Shown here piece after piece: positions 43,482 through 51,576 of a stretch of DNA of 64,000 nt. The position numbers and the translations under genes are program-made. The DNA is from Streptomyces minutiscleroticus. GTDB taxonomy: Bacteria; Actinomycetota; Actinomycetes; Streptomycetales; Streptomycetaceae. Under the pieces are notes generated by a model. It made no database searches and had not been told where the DNA came from. It saw only the letters and a program-made list of their open reading frames with translations. Numbering within the stretch: the first letter of the stretch is position 1; every line of letters starts with the position of its first letter. The stretch is taken from assembly GCF_014650875.1 (NCBI RefSeq), contig NZ_BMVU01000010.1, positions 1-64,000 on the forward strand, given 5' to 3'.

Positions 43482-44546
43482 ATGACCACCACCGACCTCA
43501 CCACGTCCGTCCCCTACGGGGAGGTGACGGACCGCAACGGCCGCCTGTACCGGACCGGCGAGACCGACCGGGACATCAGGGGACGGCCGCGCTGGACCAT
43601 GGCGCTCTTCCCCTGGACGGGGATGCCGGGCATCAGCTCCTCGGAGTACGCCTTCACGTCCGCCGGGGACACCCTGCACGAGGCCCACCTGTGGAGCAGT
43701 GGGCACATCTTCCGGCTGATGGGCGTCTGGGTGTTCTTCCAGGCGGCCGTGGCCTTCCCCGCCGGGCGGCTGCGGGAGTCGGGCAGGCTGCCCGCCCGCT
43801 ACGCCATGTTCCTGGGCGCGCTCGGCACCGTCATCGGCTGTCTGTCGCTCACCTACGCGCCGCACGTGGCCGTCGCCTACTTCGGCTTCGGCATGTTCAG
43901 CGGCATCGGCGCCGGCCTGGTCCACGCGACCTGCGTCAACATGGTCGGCAAGTGGTACCCGGAGCGCAAGGGCGGCAAGACCGGCCTGGTCAACGGCGGT
44001 TTCGCCTACGGCTCGGTGCCCTTCGGCAAGGACATGGGCTTCGCCGGCGGCATCGTGGCGACCGCGATGTCCCTGAAGGCCATCGTCAACGGCACCGGGC
44101 GCGGAGTCATCCGCTGGGTCTCCGACCGCTTCGGCCGCCGCGACACCCTGATCGTCGTGTGTCTGGTCCTCGGCACCGCGCAGTTCGGCGTGCTGGTCTC
44201 CGGCCAGACGGGCAGCATGCCGTTCTTCCTGTTCTGCTCCATGGTCTCCGGCTTCGGCGGCGGCGCTGTCCTCCCGCTGTTCGCGGCCATGACGGCGGAC
44301 TGCTTCGGCGAGAACAACAACGCGTCCGACTACGGCATGGTCTACAGCCCGAAGCTGGTCTCCGGGCTCGTCGGCTCCGGCATGGGCGCGGTCGTCGTGG
44401 GCGCCCGGGACTACGGCGGGGCGTTCCTGGCCGGCTCCATCGGCATCGCCTCCGCCTTCCTGGCGCTGTTCCTGAAGGCCCCGGGCCGGCCCAAGGCCCG
44501 TGGCATCGCCCCCAACCCGCAACCCCTCGGTGAGGAGATGGCGTGA
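43482..44546 (+). CDS. OFA-family antiporter with large internal deletion
   Basis: A 354-residue MFS protein (ATG 43482) closely related to its 464-residue neighbour. Both share DRDI...WVFFQA.(V/I)AFPAG and G(L/F)VNGGFAYGS(V/L)PF, and (V/I)NG.GR in the second half. In the neighbour YGSLPF is followed by ~108 residues (helix 6, cytoplasmic loop, helix 7); here YGSVPF goes straight into GKDMGFAGGIVATAMSLKAIVNG. About 107 residues are missing in frame, including the central loop and probably two helices, so only about ten helices remain. The rest of the protein is well conserved, so the gene is either recently damaged or adapted to a new function. A transport role alone is doubtful; it might pair with the full-length copy. 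Confidence 0.85.
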   Translation: MTTTDLTTSVPYGEVTDRNGRLYRTGETDRDIRGRPRWTMALFPWTGMPGISSSEYAFTSAGDTLHEAHLWSSGHIFRLMGVWVFFQAAVAFPAGRLRESGRLPARYAMFLGALGTVIGCLSLTYAPHVAVAYFGFGMFSGIGAGLVHATCVNMVGKWYPERKGGKTGLVNGGFAYGSVPFGKDMGFAGGIVATAMSLKAIVNGTGRGVIRWVSDRFGRRDTLIVVCLVLGTAQFGVLVSGQTGSMPFFLFCSMVSGFGGGAVLPLFAAMTADCFGENNNASDYGMVYSPKLVSGLVGSGMGAVVVGARDYGGAFLAGSIGIASAFLALFLKAPGRPKARGIAPNPQPLGEEMA

Positions 44547-44547
44547 T

Positions 44548-45942
44548 ATGACGGCGGACCCCATCGCCGCGAAGAACGCGCCGGCGCAGGCCGGCGGAAC
44601 CGACCGCCCGTACCGGGAGGTCGTCGACTCCCGGGGCCGGGTCTACCGGGTCGGCGAGACCGACCGGGACATCCTCGGCCACTCCCGCAGACTCATGGTG
44701 TACCTCCCCTGGATCGCCATGATGGCGATCAGCGTCTTCGAGTACGCGTACGGCTCGGCGGAGGACACCCTGTCCCACGCACACGGCTGGACGCAGACCG
44801 ACACCTTCTGGATCCTCAGCGTCTGGGTCTTCTTCCAGGCCGGCATCGCCTTCCCCGCGGGCTGGCTGCGCGAGAGAGGCCTGCTGACGGCCCGGAAGGC
44901 CATGTACCTCGGCGCGGGCCTGTGCCTCCTCGGTTTCCTGGCCCTGTCGCACCTGAGTGACGTCCTTCTGGCGATCCTGGGGTTCGGCGTGGTCGGCGGC
45001 ATCGGCTCCGGCCTGGTGTACGCCACCTGCATCAACATGGTCGGCAAGTGGTTCCCCGAGCGGCGGGGGGCCAGGACGGGATTCGTCAACGGCGGATTCG
45101 CCTACGGCTCCCTGCCGTTCATCTTCATCTTCAACTACGCCTTCGACACCGGCAACTACCACCGGGTCCTGGACCTCATCGGCTGTTACGTGATGATCGT
45201 GGTCCTGTCGACCGCGTTCTTCTTCAAGGACCCGCCCAGGAACTGGTGGCCGGCGGACATCGACCCGCTCACCCACGGGGGCCAGGGACGCGGCGCCCGC
45301 AGCCTCGCCAAGAACCCTCCCGCGGTGAAGCAGTACACCCCCAAGGAGGCCATCAGGACCGGCATGCTCCCCCTGATGTGGGTCACCGTGGTGATGACCG
45401 CCGGAGTGTCGATCTTCGGCATCTCCTTCCAGGTCGACTTCGCCAAGGAGGTCGGCTTCGGCCCCCTGGTGGCGGCCTCCTCCATGGGCATCATGGCCGT
45501 CATCAACGGCATCGGGCGCGCCGTGGTGGGCTGGCTGTCGGACCTGTGGGGCCGCAAGCTCACCCTGGTCTTCGTCATCGTGGTCCTGGGGCTCGCCCAG
45601 TTCGGCGTCATCTGGGCCGGCGATGTGAAGAACGAGTGGCTGTTCCTGTTCTTCGCCTTCCTGTCGGGCTTCGGCGGCGGCGCGTTCTACCCGATGTTCG
45701 CCGCGCTCACCCCGGACTACTTCGGCGAGAACTACAACGCCACCAACTACGGCCTGGTCTACAGCGGCAAGCTGATCAGCGGCCTGTTCGGCGGCGGCCT
45801 CGGCTCGATGGTGGTGGCCGCCTGGGGCTACAACGGCGCCTACGCGCTCGCCGGCGGCGTCTCCATGGCCGCCGCGGCGATCGCGCTGCTGCTGCGGCAG
45901 CCGGGACGCGGCGGTGAACCGGCGCCGCACCCCGCGGCCTGA
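44548..45942 (+). CDS. OFA-family MFS transporter (oxalate/formate antiporter type)
   Basis: A 464-residue, 12-helix major facilitator starting one base after the previous gene's stop. Features: a charged N-terminal tail, YLPWIAMMAISVFEYAYG as helix 1, GGIGSGLVYATCINMVGKWFPERRGARTGFVNGGFAYGSLPF (loop 2/3 and A-like motif), central loop with NWWPADIDPLTHGGQG, then AVINGIGRAVVGWLSDLWGRK and SGFGGGAFYPMFAALTPDYFGENYNATNYGLVYSGK, the OFA signature. OFA proteins exchange oxalate for formate or carry monocarboxylates; coupling to the Frc and decarboxylase genes supports oxalate uptake and formate export. A palindromic terminator follows 30 bases downstream. Confidence 0.9.
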   Translation: MTADPIAAKNAPAQAGGTDRPYREVVDSRGRVYRVGETDRDILGHSRRLMVYLPWIAMMAISVFEYAYGSAEDTLSHAHGWTQTDTFWILSVWVFFQAGIAFPAGWLRERGLLTARKAMYLGAGLCLLGFLALSHLSDVLLAILGFGVVGGIGSGLVYATCINMVGKWFPERRGARTGFVNGGFAYGSLPFIFIFNYAFDTGNYHRVLDLIGCYVMIVVLSTAFFFKDPPRNWWPADIDPLTHGGQGRGARSLAKNPPAVKQYTPKEAIRTGMLPLMWVTVVMTAGVSIFGISFQVDFAKEVGFGPLVAASSMGIMAVINGIGRAVVGWLSDLWGRKLTLVFVIVVLGLAQFGVIWAGDVKNEWLFLFFAFLSGFGGGAFYPMFAALTPDYFGENYNATNYGLVYSGKLISGLFGGGLGSMVVAAWGYNGAYALAGGVSMAAAAIALLLRQPGRGGEPAPHPAA

Positions 45943-45970
45943 CGGGAGCCGGACGGCACCCGCCACAGGC

Positions 45971-46008
45971 GGAAAGGCCCTTCCCGCGCGCGCGGGAAGG
46001 GCCTTTCC
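45971..46008. terminator. Perfect 19-bp-arm palindrome, bidirectional terminator
   Basis: GGAAAGGCCCTTCCCGCGC followed directly by its exact reverse complement, 28 bases after the transporter stop and 13 bases before the stop of the convergent isomerase gene. A loop forms from the centre CGCG. The position between converging genes supports use as a terminator for both. Confidence 0.8.
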
Positions 46009-46021
46009 GTGCGCCCGACGG

Positions 46022-47197
46022 TCAGCGGCGCTTCTTGCGGAGGGCCGCGAGGTTGTCGTAACCGGTCTTGGCGTACTTCAGGGACTGGCCGGGGTCGGTG
46101 GTGCTGGGGGCGTTGTCCTGCTCGACCATGGGGTTGTGGTAGTTCCTCTCGCCGACGCGCGAGAAGAACGTCCGGTAGTCGATGACGCCGGTACCGAACG
46201 GCACCATGTCGTAGCCCTGGCCGCTGGTGGTGTTGACGACGCCGTCCTTGGCGTGGAACAGCGGGTAGCGCTTGTTGTTGCGGGCCACCAGCGCCGCCGG
46301 GTCGAAGACCTTCTCCCGGGTGGAGCCGTCGTGGGCGGTGTAGGTGTGGAACTTGTACTGGGCCACGTGCGCCCAGAAGATGTCCATCTCCAGCCAGACG
46401 GACTTCGGGTCGGTGACCTTCAGGAAGTACTCCAGCTTGCGGATGCCGGAGCTGCGGGTGGGCCGCCCCTGGTCGTCCAGCGGGCCGCCGTCGAGCAGGA
46501 AGCCGTACGCCGCGTCGTGGTTGTGGGTGTAGAGCTTGACGCCCTCGCGGCGGGCGATCGCGCCCAGCGCGTTCCACTTGTCGGCGGCCACGTCCCAGTC
46601 GGCCTTGTAGGAGCTGGAGGTGGGGTCGCCGCCGGTGCCCATGTGGTCCATGCCCAGGATGTTGGCGATCTCCAGGTGCTTCTTGAAGGTGTCCAGGTCG
46701 GCCGCTGTCAGCGGCCAGGAGGACGGGATGAAGCCGTGGTTGCCCTGCGCCCGCAGCCCGTAGTCGTCGAGCCAGGAGCGCAGCAGCCGCGCGCCCTTGA
46801 CGGACTCCAGGTCCGCGCCGCCCGGTGCGTTGGCGTGCTGGCCGTAGCCGGCGAACTCCACCTGCCGGTAGCCGAAGCGCGAGAGCTGCTTGAAGACCTC
46901 GCGGAAGCCGGAGGGCAGGTCCGAGGCGAGCGGGTCGCGGCCCGTGGCGTCACGGACGGTGTAGAGGATGATGCCGCGCTTGTCCGCGGGGACGAGGGCG
47001 TCGCCGCGGCCGTGGTCGTGGTCCTGGCCGTGGTCTCTGCCCCGGTCCCCGGCCAGGGCGGGCGAGGCGCCGAGGACGGGGGCGGCGATCGCCGCGCCCG
47101 CGACGGCGGTGCAGGTGCTGAGGAAGCGGCGGCGGTCGACGCCGAGGGCACGACGCAGGGCGTCGCCGGATCCGGATTCGTCGTTGAACGCGGTCAC
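46022..47197 (-). CDS. Tat-exported sugar phosphate isomerase/epimerase-like protein
   Basis: A 391-residue xylose-isomerase-like TIM-barrel protein. The N-terminus has a twin-arginine signal (GVDRRRFLSTCTAVAGAAIAAP, about 20-42) ending in ALAGD, so it is exported folded. A His/Asp-rich spacer (DHGQDHDHGRGD) follows. The barrel shows KRGIILYTVRDATGRDP, FGYRQVEFAGYGQ, LRAQGNHGFIP, LYTHNHDAAYGF, WLEMDIFWAHV and FHAKDG, giving His, Glu and Asp metal ligands as in the AP-endonuclease/isomerase superfamily. Secreted relatives act on carbohydrates outside the cell. It converges with the transporter gene and may be transcribed as the last gene of the ebo-type operon or alone (124-bp gap upstream). 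Confidence 0.88.
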   Translation of the reverse strand: MTAFNDESGSGDALRRALGVDRRRFLSTCTAVAGAAIAAPVLGASPALAGDRGRDHGQDHDHGRGDALVPADKRGIILYTVRDATGRDPLASDLPSGFREVFKQLSRFGYRQVEFAGYGQHANAPGGADLESVKGARLLRSWLDDYGLRAQGNHGFIPSSWPLTAADLDTFKKHLEIANILGMDHMGTGGDPTSSSYKADWDVAADKWNALGAIARREGVKLYTHNHDAAYGFLLDGGPLDDQGRPTRSSGIRKLEYFLKVTDPKSVWLEMDIFWAHVAQYKFHTYTAHDGSTREKVFDPAALVARNNKRYPLFHAKDGVVNTTSGQGYDMVPFGTGVIDYRTFFSRVGERNYHNPMVEQDNAPSTTDPGQSLKYAKTGYDNLAALRKKRR

Positions 47198-47321
47198 GGT
47201 CTCTCTCTTTCGGGTCGGTGTGCAGCGGTGGCGGGTGCCGGGAACGTGCTGGTCGGACGTGTGCCGGACGCGTTGTCAGTGGCGCGTGCTTCACTGTCCG
47301 TAGTCGATCCGGCCGTCTCGT

Positions 47322-48749
47322 TCACGCGAGGCCGGCCAGGTCGAGCAGGAGGGATTTCACATCGGTGGCCGCGACGCGGCCGGTGACTGCGTGGGGGGTG
47401 GAGCACAGGATGAGCGGACCGTCGTCGTCGCTCGCGGGAAGGCGGCCGTGGCTGCCGCGAATGGGTGAGGCGTCCAGGGGCACGACCGCCATGCGGTACC
47501 GCATACCGAGCTTCTTGCGGGCCAGCGCCCCCGCCGCCTTGACCTTCACATAGGGGTCCTGGGGGTCCATGAAGAGCTCGACCGGGTCGTAACCGGGTTT
47601 GCGATGGATCTCGACGAGCTGCGCGAAGTCGGGCGCGCGGGCGTCGTCGAGCCAGTAGTAGTACGTGAACCAGGCGTCCGGCTCGGCGACGGCGACCAGT
47701 TCGCCGGAGCGCGGGTGGTCCAGGTGGTGGGCCTTCTTGCCCTCGTCGTCGAGGAGCTGCTCGATGCCGGGGAGCCCGTCGAGCGCGGCGCGGACGGCGT
47801 CCAGGTCCTCGGGCCGGCGCACGTAGACGTGGGCGATCTGGTGGTCGGCCACGGCGAAGGCGCGGGAGGCCATCGGGTCCAGGTACTCCATGCCGTCCTG
47901 CGTGTGCACCTCCAGGAGTCCGGCACGGCGCAGGGCACGGTTGATGTCGACGGGGCGGCTCACCTCGGTGATGCCGTACTCGGACAGCGCGACGACCGTG
48001 CGGCCCTCCGCCCTCGCGTCGTCGAGGAGGGGGGCGAGGGCGGCGTCCAGGTCGGCGGCCGCCTTGAGGGAGCGCGGGTCGTCGGGGCCGAAGCGCTGCA
48101 GGTCGTAGTCGAGGTGAGGGAGGTAGCACAGGGTGAGGTCCGGGCGCCGGGTGCGCTGGACGTGGCGGGTGGCGTCGATGATCCACCGGCTGGAGACGAG
48201 GTCGGCGCCGGGACCCCAGAAGTGGAACAGCGGGAACGTGCCGAGCTTGTCGGTGAGTTCGTCGTGCAGGGCCGGGGGCCGGGTGTAGCAGTCGGGTTCC
48301 TTGCGGCCGTCGGCGTAGTAGACGGGACGGGGGGTGACGGTGATGTCGGTGTCGGCGCCCATGGCGTACCACCAGCAGATGTTGGCGACCGTGTAGCCGG
48401 GGTGCGCGCGCCGGGCCGCGTCCCAGACCTTGTCGCCGGAGACCAGGCCGTTGTGCTGGCGCCACAGCAGGACGTCGCCCAGTTCGCGGAAGTACCAGCC
48501 GTTGCCGACGATGCCGTGCTCGGCGGGCATGGTGCCGGTGAGGAAGGTGGACTGGGCGGCGCAGGTGACGGCGGGCAGGACGGTGCCGAGGGCGGCGCGG
48601 GAGCCGGACTGTCCCAGGGCCTTCAGGTGCGGCATGTGGTCGAGGAGACGGGGGGTGAGGCCGACGACGTCCAGGACGAGCAGCGGTACGGGGTCCGTGG
48701 TCGCGGGGGCGCCGGCGGCCGCCGGGTCACCGTGCGGAGCCGGGGTCAT
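47322..48749 (-). CDS. Nucleotide pyrophosphatase/phosphodiesterase-type protein (EboF-like)
   Basis: A 475-residue alkaline-phosphatase superfamily enzyme. Metal-binding elements: VLDVVGLTPRLLD (first Asp, 26-38), the nucleophile Thr in AVTCAAQSTFLTGT (about 60-73), YLPHLDYDLQRFGPDD (220-235), VALSEYGITEVSRPVDIN, and SPIRGSHG near 440. No signal peptide, so it is cytoplasmic. It is the last of a run of genes that match ebo clusters, where a phosphodiesterase-like EboF is present. The reaction is probably cleavage of a phosphodiester or phosphonate bond in a metabolite. Start overlaps the EboE stop by four bases. Confidence 0.85.
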   Translation of the reverse strand: MTPAPHGDPAAAGAPATTDPVPLLVLDVVGLTPRLLDHMPHLKALGQSGSRAALGTVLPAVTCAAQSTFLTGTMPAEHGIVGNGWYFRELGDVLLWRQHNGLVSGDKVWDAARRAHPGYTVANICWWYAMGADTDITVTPRPVYYADGRKEPDCYTRPPALHDELTDKLGTFPLFHFWGPGADLVSSRWIIDATRHVQRTRRPDLTLCYLPHLDYDLQRFGPDDPRSLKAAADLDAALAPLLDDARAEGRTVVALSEYGITEVSRPVDINRALRRAGLLEVHTQDGMEYLDPMASRAFAVADHQIAHVYVRRPEDLDAVRAALDGLPGIEQLLDDEGKKAHHLDHPRSGELVAVAEPDAWFTYYYWLDDARAPDFAQLVEIHRKPGYDPVELFMDPQDPYVKVKAAGALARKKLGMRYRMAVVPLDASPIRGSHGRLPASDDDGPLILCSTPHAVTGRVAATDVKSLLLDLAGLA

Positions 48750-49915
48750 GGGAGCTCCTTCAGGCCGAGGTCGGTCAGCAGGTCACGGGCGAGGGTGAGT
48801 TCGGCGGCGATGCCGTCGGCGAGCTGGGCGCGGCCGCGGGGGCGCAGCTCGGGCGGCAGGGCCTGCCAGGTGTAGGTCTCGACCTCCAGGTGGCGGGTGA
48901 GCGGCCGGGGACCGCCGACGAGCCGGGTGAGGGTGTCGGAGAGGACGGACAGGGTGGAGGTGAGGGGCGCGGCGGGGGCCGCGTGCAGTGGGACGTGGAA
49001 GTGGGCGCGCCACGGGGAGGCGTCGGGCAGCACGTCGCCGGCCAGGGCCTCGCCGAGGTCGTCGGTGGCGCGCAGCCCGGAGGAGGTGAGGGTGCGGGTC
49101 TGGTGCAGGAAGCGGGGCTCGTCGAAGGCGGCGAGGGCCTCGCGGACGTCGGGGAGGTGGGGCTCTTCGGCGTGCAGGGCGGCCGAGAGCTGCGCCTTGA
49201 CGACGGGGACGCCCGCGGCGGCCAGCCCGTCCAGGGCGGTGTGCGGGTCTTCGAAGGAGGTGGCGAGGTGGCAGGTGTCCAGGCACAGGCCGACGCGGGC
49301 GTGGCCGACGTCGGTGAGCGGGACGACGGCGTCGGCGGTGGTCTCCACGACGCAGCCCGGTTCGGGCTCCAGGCCGATGCGGATCGAGCGGCCGGTCAGC
49401 TCCTCCAGCGCGTCCAGACGCCCGCCGAGGGCGCGCAGGGCCGAGCGGGACCGTTCGGCGCGGGCGTCGTCGTAGGCCGTGCGCCAGGCCAGCGGCAGGG
49501 TGGAGACGGTGCCCTCGGTGACGTCGTCGGGCAGCAGCCCGGCGAGGACGCGGGCGAGGGCGGTGGTGTGCTCCAGGCGCTCGGGGTCGGCCCAGTCCGG
49601 CTTGTAGACGCGGTACTTGACCTCCCTGGCGCCGAAGCCCTCGTACGGGAAGCCGTTGAGGGTGACGACCTCAAGGCCCCGGGTGTCGAGTTCGGTGCGC
49701 AGGCGGCGCAGCGCGGAGGGGTCGGTGACGAGGGCGCGCGCGGCGTCCCTGGCCAGCCACAGGCCGATGCCGAGCCGGTCGCGGCCGAGGCGGCGGCGTA
49801 CGGGTTCGCAGTGGTCGCGCAGCTGGGCGAGCACGCCCTCGAGGGTCTCGGCGGGATGGACGTTGGTGCAGTAGGCGAGGTGGACGGTCGAGCCGTCGGG
49901 GTGGCGGAAGCGCAC
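48746..49915 (-). CDS. EboE-like metabolite traffic protein (TIM barrel)
   Basis: A 389-residue xylose-isomerase-like protein starting with GTG at 49915. Typical EboE beginning FRHPDGSTVHLAYCTNVHPAETLEGVLAQL, then GIGLWLARDAARAL, VVTLNGFPYEGFGAREVKYRVYKPDW, IRIGLEPEPGCVVETTADAV, VGLCLDTCHLATSFEDP and VVKAQLSAAL; the central motif SPWRAHFHVPLH and LEVETYTWQALP at the end are diagnostic. In ebo operons the gene accompanies EboA, EboB, EboC; the cluster is linked to movement of a metabolite precursor to the periplasm in cyanobacterial work (established knowledge), while the actinobacterial substrate is unknown. Confidence 0.9.
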   Translation of the reverse strand: MRFRHPDGSTVHLAYCTNVHPAETLEGVLAQLRDHCEPVRRRLGRDRLGIGLWLARDAARALVTDPSALRRLRTELDTRGLEVVTLNGFPYEGFGAREVKYRVYKPDWADPERLEHTTALARVLAGLLPDDVTEGTVSTLPLAWRTAYDDARAERSRSALRALGGRLDALEELTGRSIRIGLEPEPGCVVETTADAVVPLTDVGHARVGLCLDTCHLATSFEDPHTALDGLAAAGVPVVKAQLSAALHAEEPHLPDVREALAAFDEPRFLHQTRTLTSSGLRATDDLGEALAGDVLPDASPWRAHFHVPLHAAPAAPLTSTLSVLSDTLTRLVGGPRPLTRHLEVETYTWQALPPELRPRGRAQLADGIAAELTLARDLLTDLGLKELP

Positions 49916-49918
49916 GGG

Positions 49919-50836
49919 TCACGCCCCCGCGGCCGGGGCGACCTCGCTGCCGCGGGCGCCGGACCCCGGTTCCGCGGGCGTCGCCGGAGCGCCCCGGAGG
50001 ATGGAGTTGCCCTCGTGGGTGGCTCCCGCGCCGGTGTCCTCCACGTCCAGGACGAGGCGGCCGCTGAGGCCGTAGAAGGCGACGGGGTTGCGCCACAGCA
50101 CCTGGTCGACGTCGTCCTCGGTGAAGCCCGCGGCCAGCATCGCGTCGCCGACCCTGCGGGTCTTCAGCGGATCGCTCCTCCCCCAGTCGGCGGCCGAGTT
50201 GACCAGTACCTTCTCCATTCCGTAGGACTTCAGGACCGCGACCATGCGCTCCTCGTCCATCTTGGTGTCGGGATAGACGGAGAAGCCGAGCCAGCAGCCG
50301 CCGTCCTTGGCCTCCTTGACGGTGGTCTCGTTGAGGTGGTCGACCAGGACCCGGTCCATGGGCAGGGCGGACTCGCGCACGACGTCGAGGGTGCGGCGCA
50401 GCCCCGCGAGCTTGTCGCGGTGCGGGGTGTGCACCAGGGCGGGCAGCTCGTGGGCGGCGGCGAGCTGGAGCTGCGCGGCGAGCGCGGTGTCCTCGGCGGG
50501 CGTCATGGAGTCGTAGCCGATCTCGCCGACGGCGACCACGCGGTCCTTCACGAGATACCGGGGCAGCTCGTCCAGGACCGGCAGGCAGCGCGGGTCGTTC
50601 GCCTCCTTGGGGTTGAGGGCGAGCGTGCAGTGGTGGGCGATGCCGTACTGGGCGGCGCGGAAGGGCTCCCAGCCGAGCAGCGCGTCGAAGTAGTCCAGGA
50701 AGGAGGCCGGGGAGGTGCGGGGCTGGCCGAGCCAGAAGGACGGTTCGACCACGGCGCGCACGCCGACGGCGCGCATGGCCTCGTAGTCGTCGGTGGTCCG
50801 TGACGTCATGTGGATGTGGGGGTCGAAGATGCGCAT
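49919..50836 (-). CDS. TatD-family metal hydrolase (EboB-like)
   Basis: A 305-residue amidohydrolase beginning MRIFDPHIHMTSRTTDDYEAM: the DPHIHM start gives the HxH metal ligands. Other motifs: AVVEPSFWLGQPRTSPASFLDYFD, VAVGEIGYDSMTPAED (Glu), LPALVHTPHRDKLAGL (His), RVLVDHLNETTV (His) and VNSAADWGRSDPL (Asp). The stop codon is three bases before the EboE start and the start overlaps the EboA stop by one base. TatD-like EboB proteins occur in all ebo clusters. Cytoplasmic, probably a hydrolase or lyase on a small molecule. The C-terminal ~20 residues are low complexity. Confidence 0.88.
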   Translation of the reverse strand: MRIFDPHIHMTSRTTDDYEAMRAVGVRAVVEPSFWLGQPRTSPASFLDYFDALLGWEPFRAAQYGIAHHCTLALNPKEANDPRCLPVLDELPRYLVKDRVVAVGEIGYDSMTPAEDTALAAQLQLAAAHELPALVHTPHRDKLAGLRRTLDVVRESALPMDRVLVDHLNETTVKEAKDGGCWLGFSVYPDTKMDEERMVAVLKSYGMEKVLVNSAADWGRSDPLKTRRVGDAMLAAGFTEDDVDQVLWRNPVAFYGLSGRLVLDVEDTGAGATHEGNSILRGAPATPAEPGSGARGSEVAPAAGA

Positions 50837-51576
50837 CAGGACTCCTTGCCGTGGGGGGTTGCCGTGGGCTCGGTCAGGGCCAGGACGCGGTGCAGGTCGC
50901 CGGGGACGGGACGGCCCGCGGCGGTGCGTTCGGCGGCGTAGTCGGCGAGCATGCGGGCGAGTTCGGCGTCGGCGCGGGCGCGGCGGGCGAGGTCCGCCAC
51001 CGCGTCGACGCCGACGCCGGTGAACAGGCACTTGAGGACGGCGTGCCGCCAGTTGTGGGCGTCCAGGTGGCGGGCGGCGTACGGGCCGACGGCCGCGGCG
51101 ACGAGGCGGGTGTCGTTGGTGCGCAGGGCGTCCTCGACGAGCGGCAGCGCCTCGGGGCCGGGCACGAGGTGGGGCAGGGCCTTCAGGACGGCGCGGCGTT
51201 CGTCGGCGGTGCCCTGGCGGTAGACGCGGGCCAGGGTGCCGGCGTCGGCGCGGGCCGCGTGCAGGAGCAGGACGCGGGCGGCGTCGGCGTGCTCGGGCCC
51301 GCAGCGGCGGCCGGCCTCGGCGACGCGCAGCTCCCACGGGGAGACGGGCCCGTGGCCGCCGGGTCGGGCGGCGGCCCCGTCCAGGGCCCGGGCCAGCCAG
51401 GCGCGGGCGGCCTCGCCGAGCCGGGCGTCGAGCTCGGCGCGCAGCCCGGCCGGGGCGGGGAGGCCGGTGTCGTCACCCGCCCGGTCGCGGGACGGGCCGC
51501 TCGTGCCGCTCGTGCCGCTCGTGCCGCTCGTGCCGCTCGTGCCGCTCGTGCCGCTCGTGCCGCTCGTGCTGCTCAC
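50836..51576 (-). CDS. EboA-domain protein with N-terminal (TSG)8 tract
   Basis: A 246-residue protein; GTG at 51576 with AAAGGAG upstream. After SS it opens with eight TSG tripeptides encoded by eight exact 9-bp repeats. The folded part (about 45-235) has LDARLGEAARAWLARALDGA, ELRVAEAGRRCGPEHADAARVLLLHAA, ERRAVLKALPHLVPGPEALPLVEDALRTNDTRLVAAAVGPYAARHLDAHNWRHAVLKCLFTGVGV, typical of EboA (helical HEAT-like with the NDTRL and NWRHAVLK motifs). EboA's exact role is not known. The repeat tract lets tract length vary without changing frame. Confidence 0.88.
   Translation of the reverse strand: MSSTSGTSGTSGTSGTSGTSGTSGTSGPSRDRAGDDTGLPAPAGLRAELDARLGEAARAWLARALDGAAARPGGHGPVSPWELRVAEAGRRCGPEHADAARVLLLHAARADAGTLARVYRQGTADERRAVLKALPHLVPGPEALPLVEDALRTNDTRLVAAAVGPYAARHLDAHNWRHAVLKCLFTGVGVDAVADLARRARADAELARMLADYAAERTAAGRPVPGDLHRVLALTEPTATPHGKES
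51496..51567. repeat. Perfect 9-bp tandem repeat, 8 copies
   Basis: Unit GCCGCTCGT repeated eight times without change (72 bp), within the 5' end of the EboA-like gene. On the coding strand each unit reads TSG. Confidence 0.97.
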
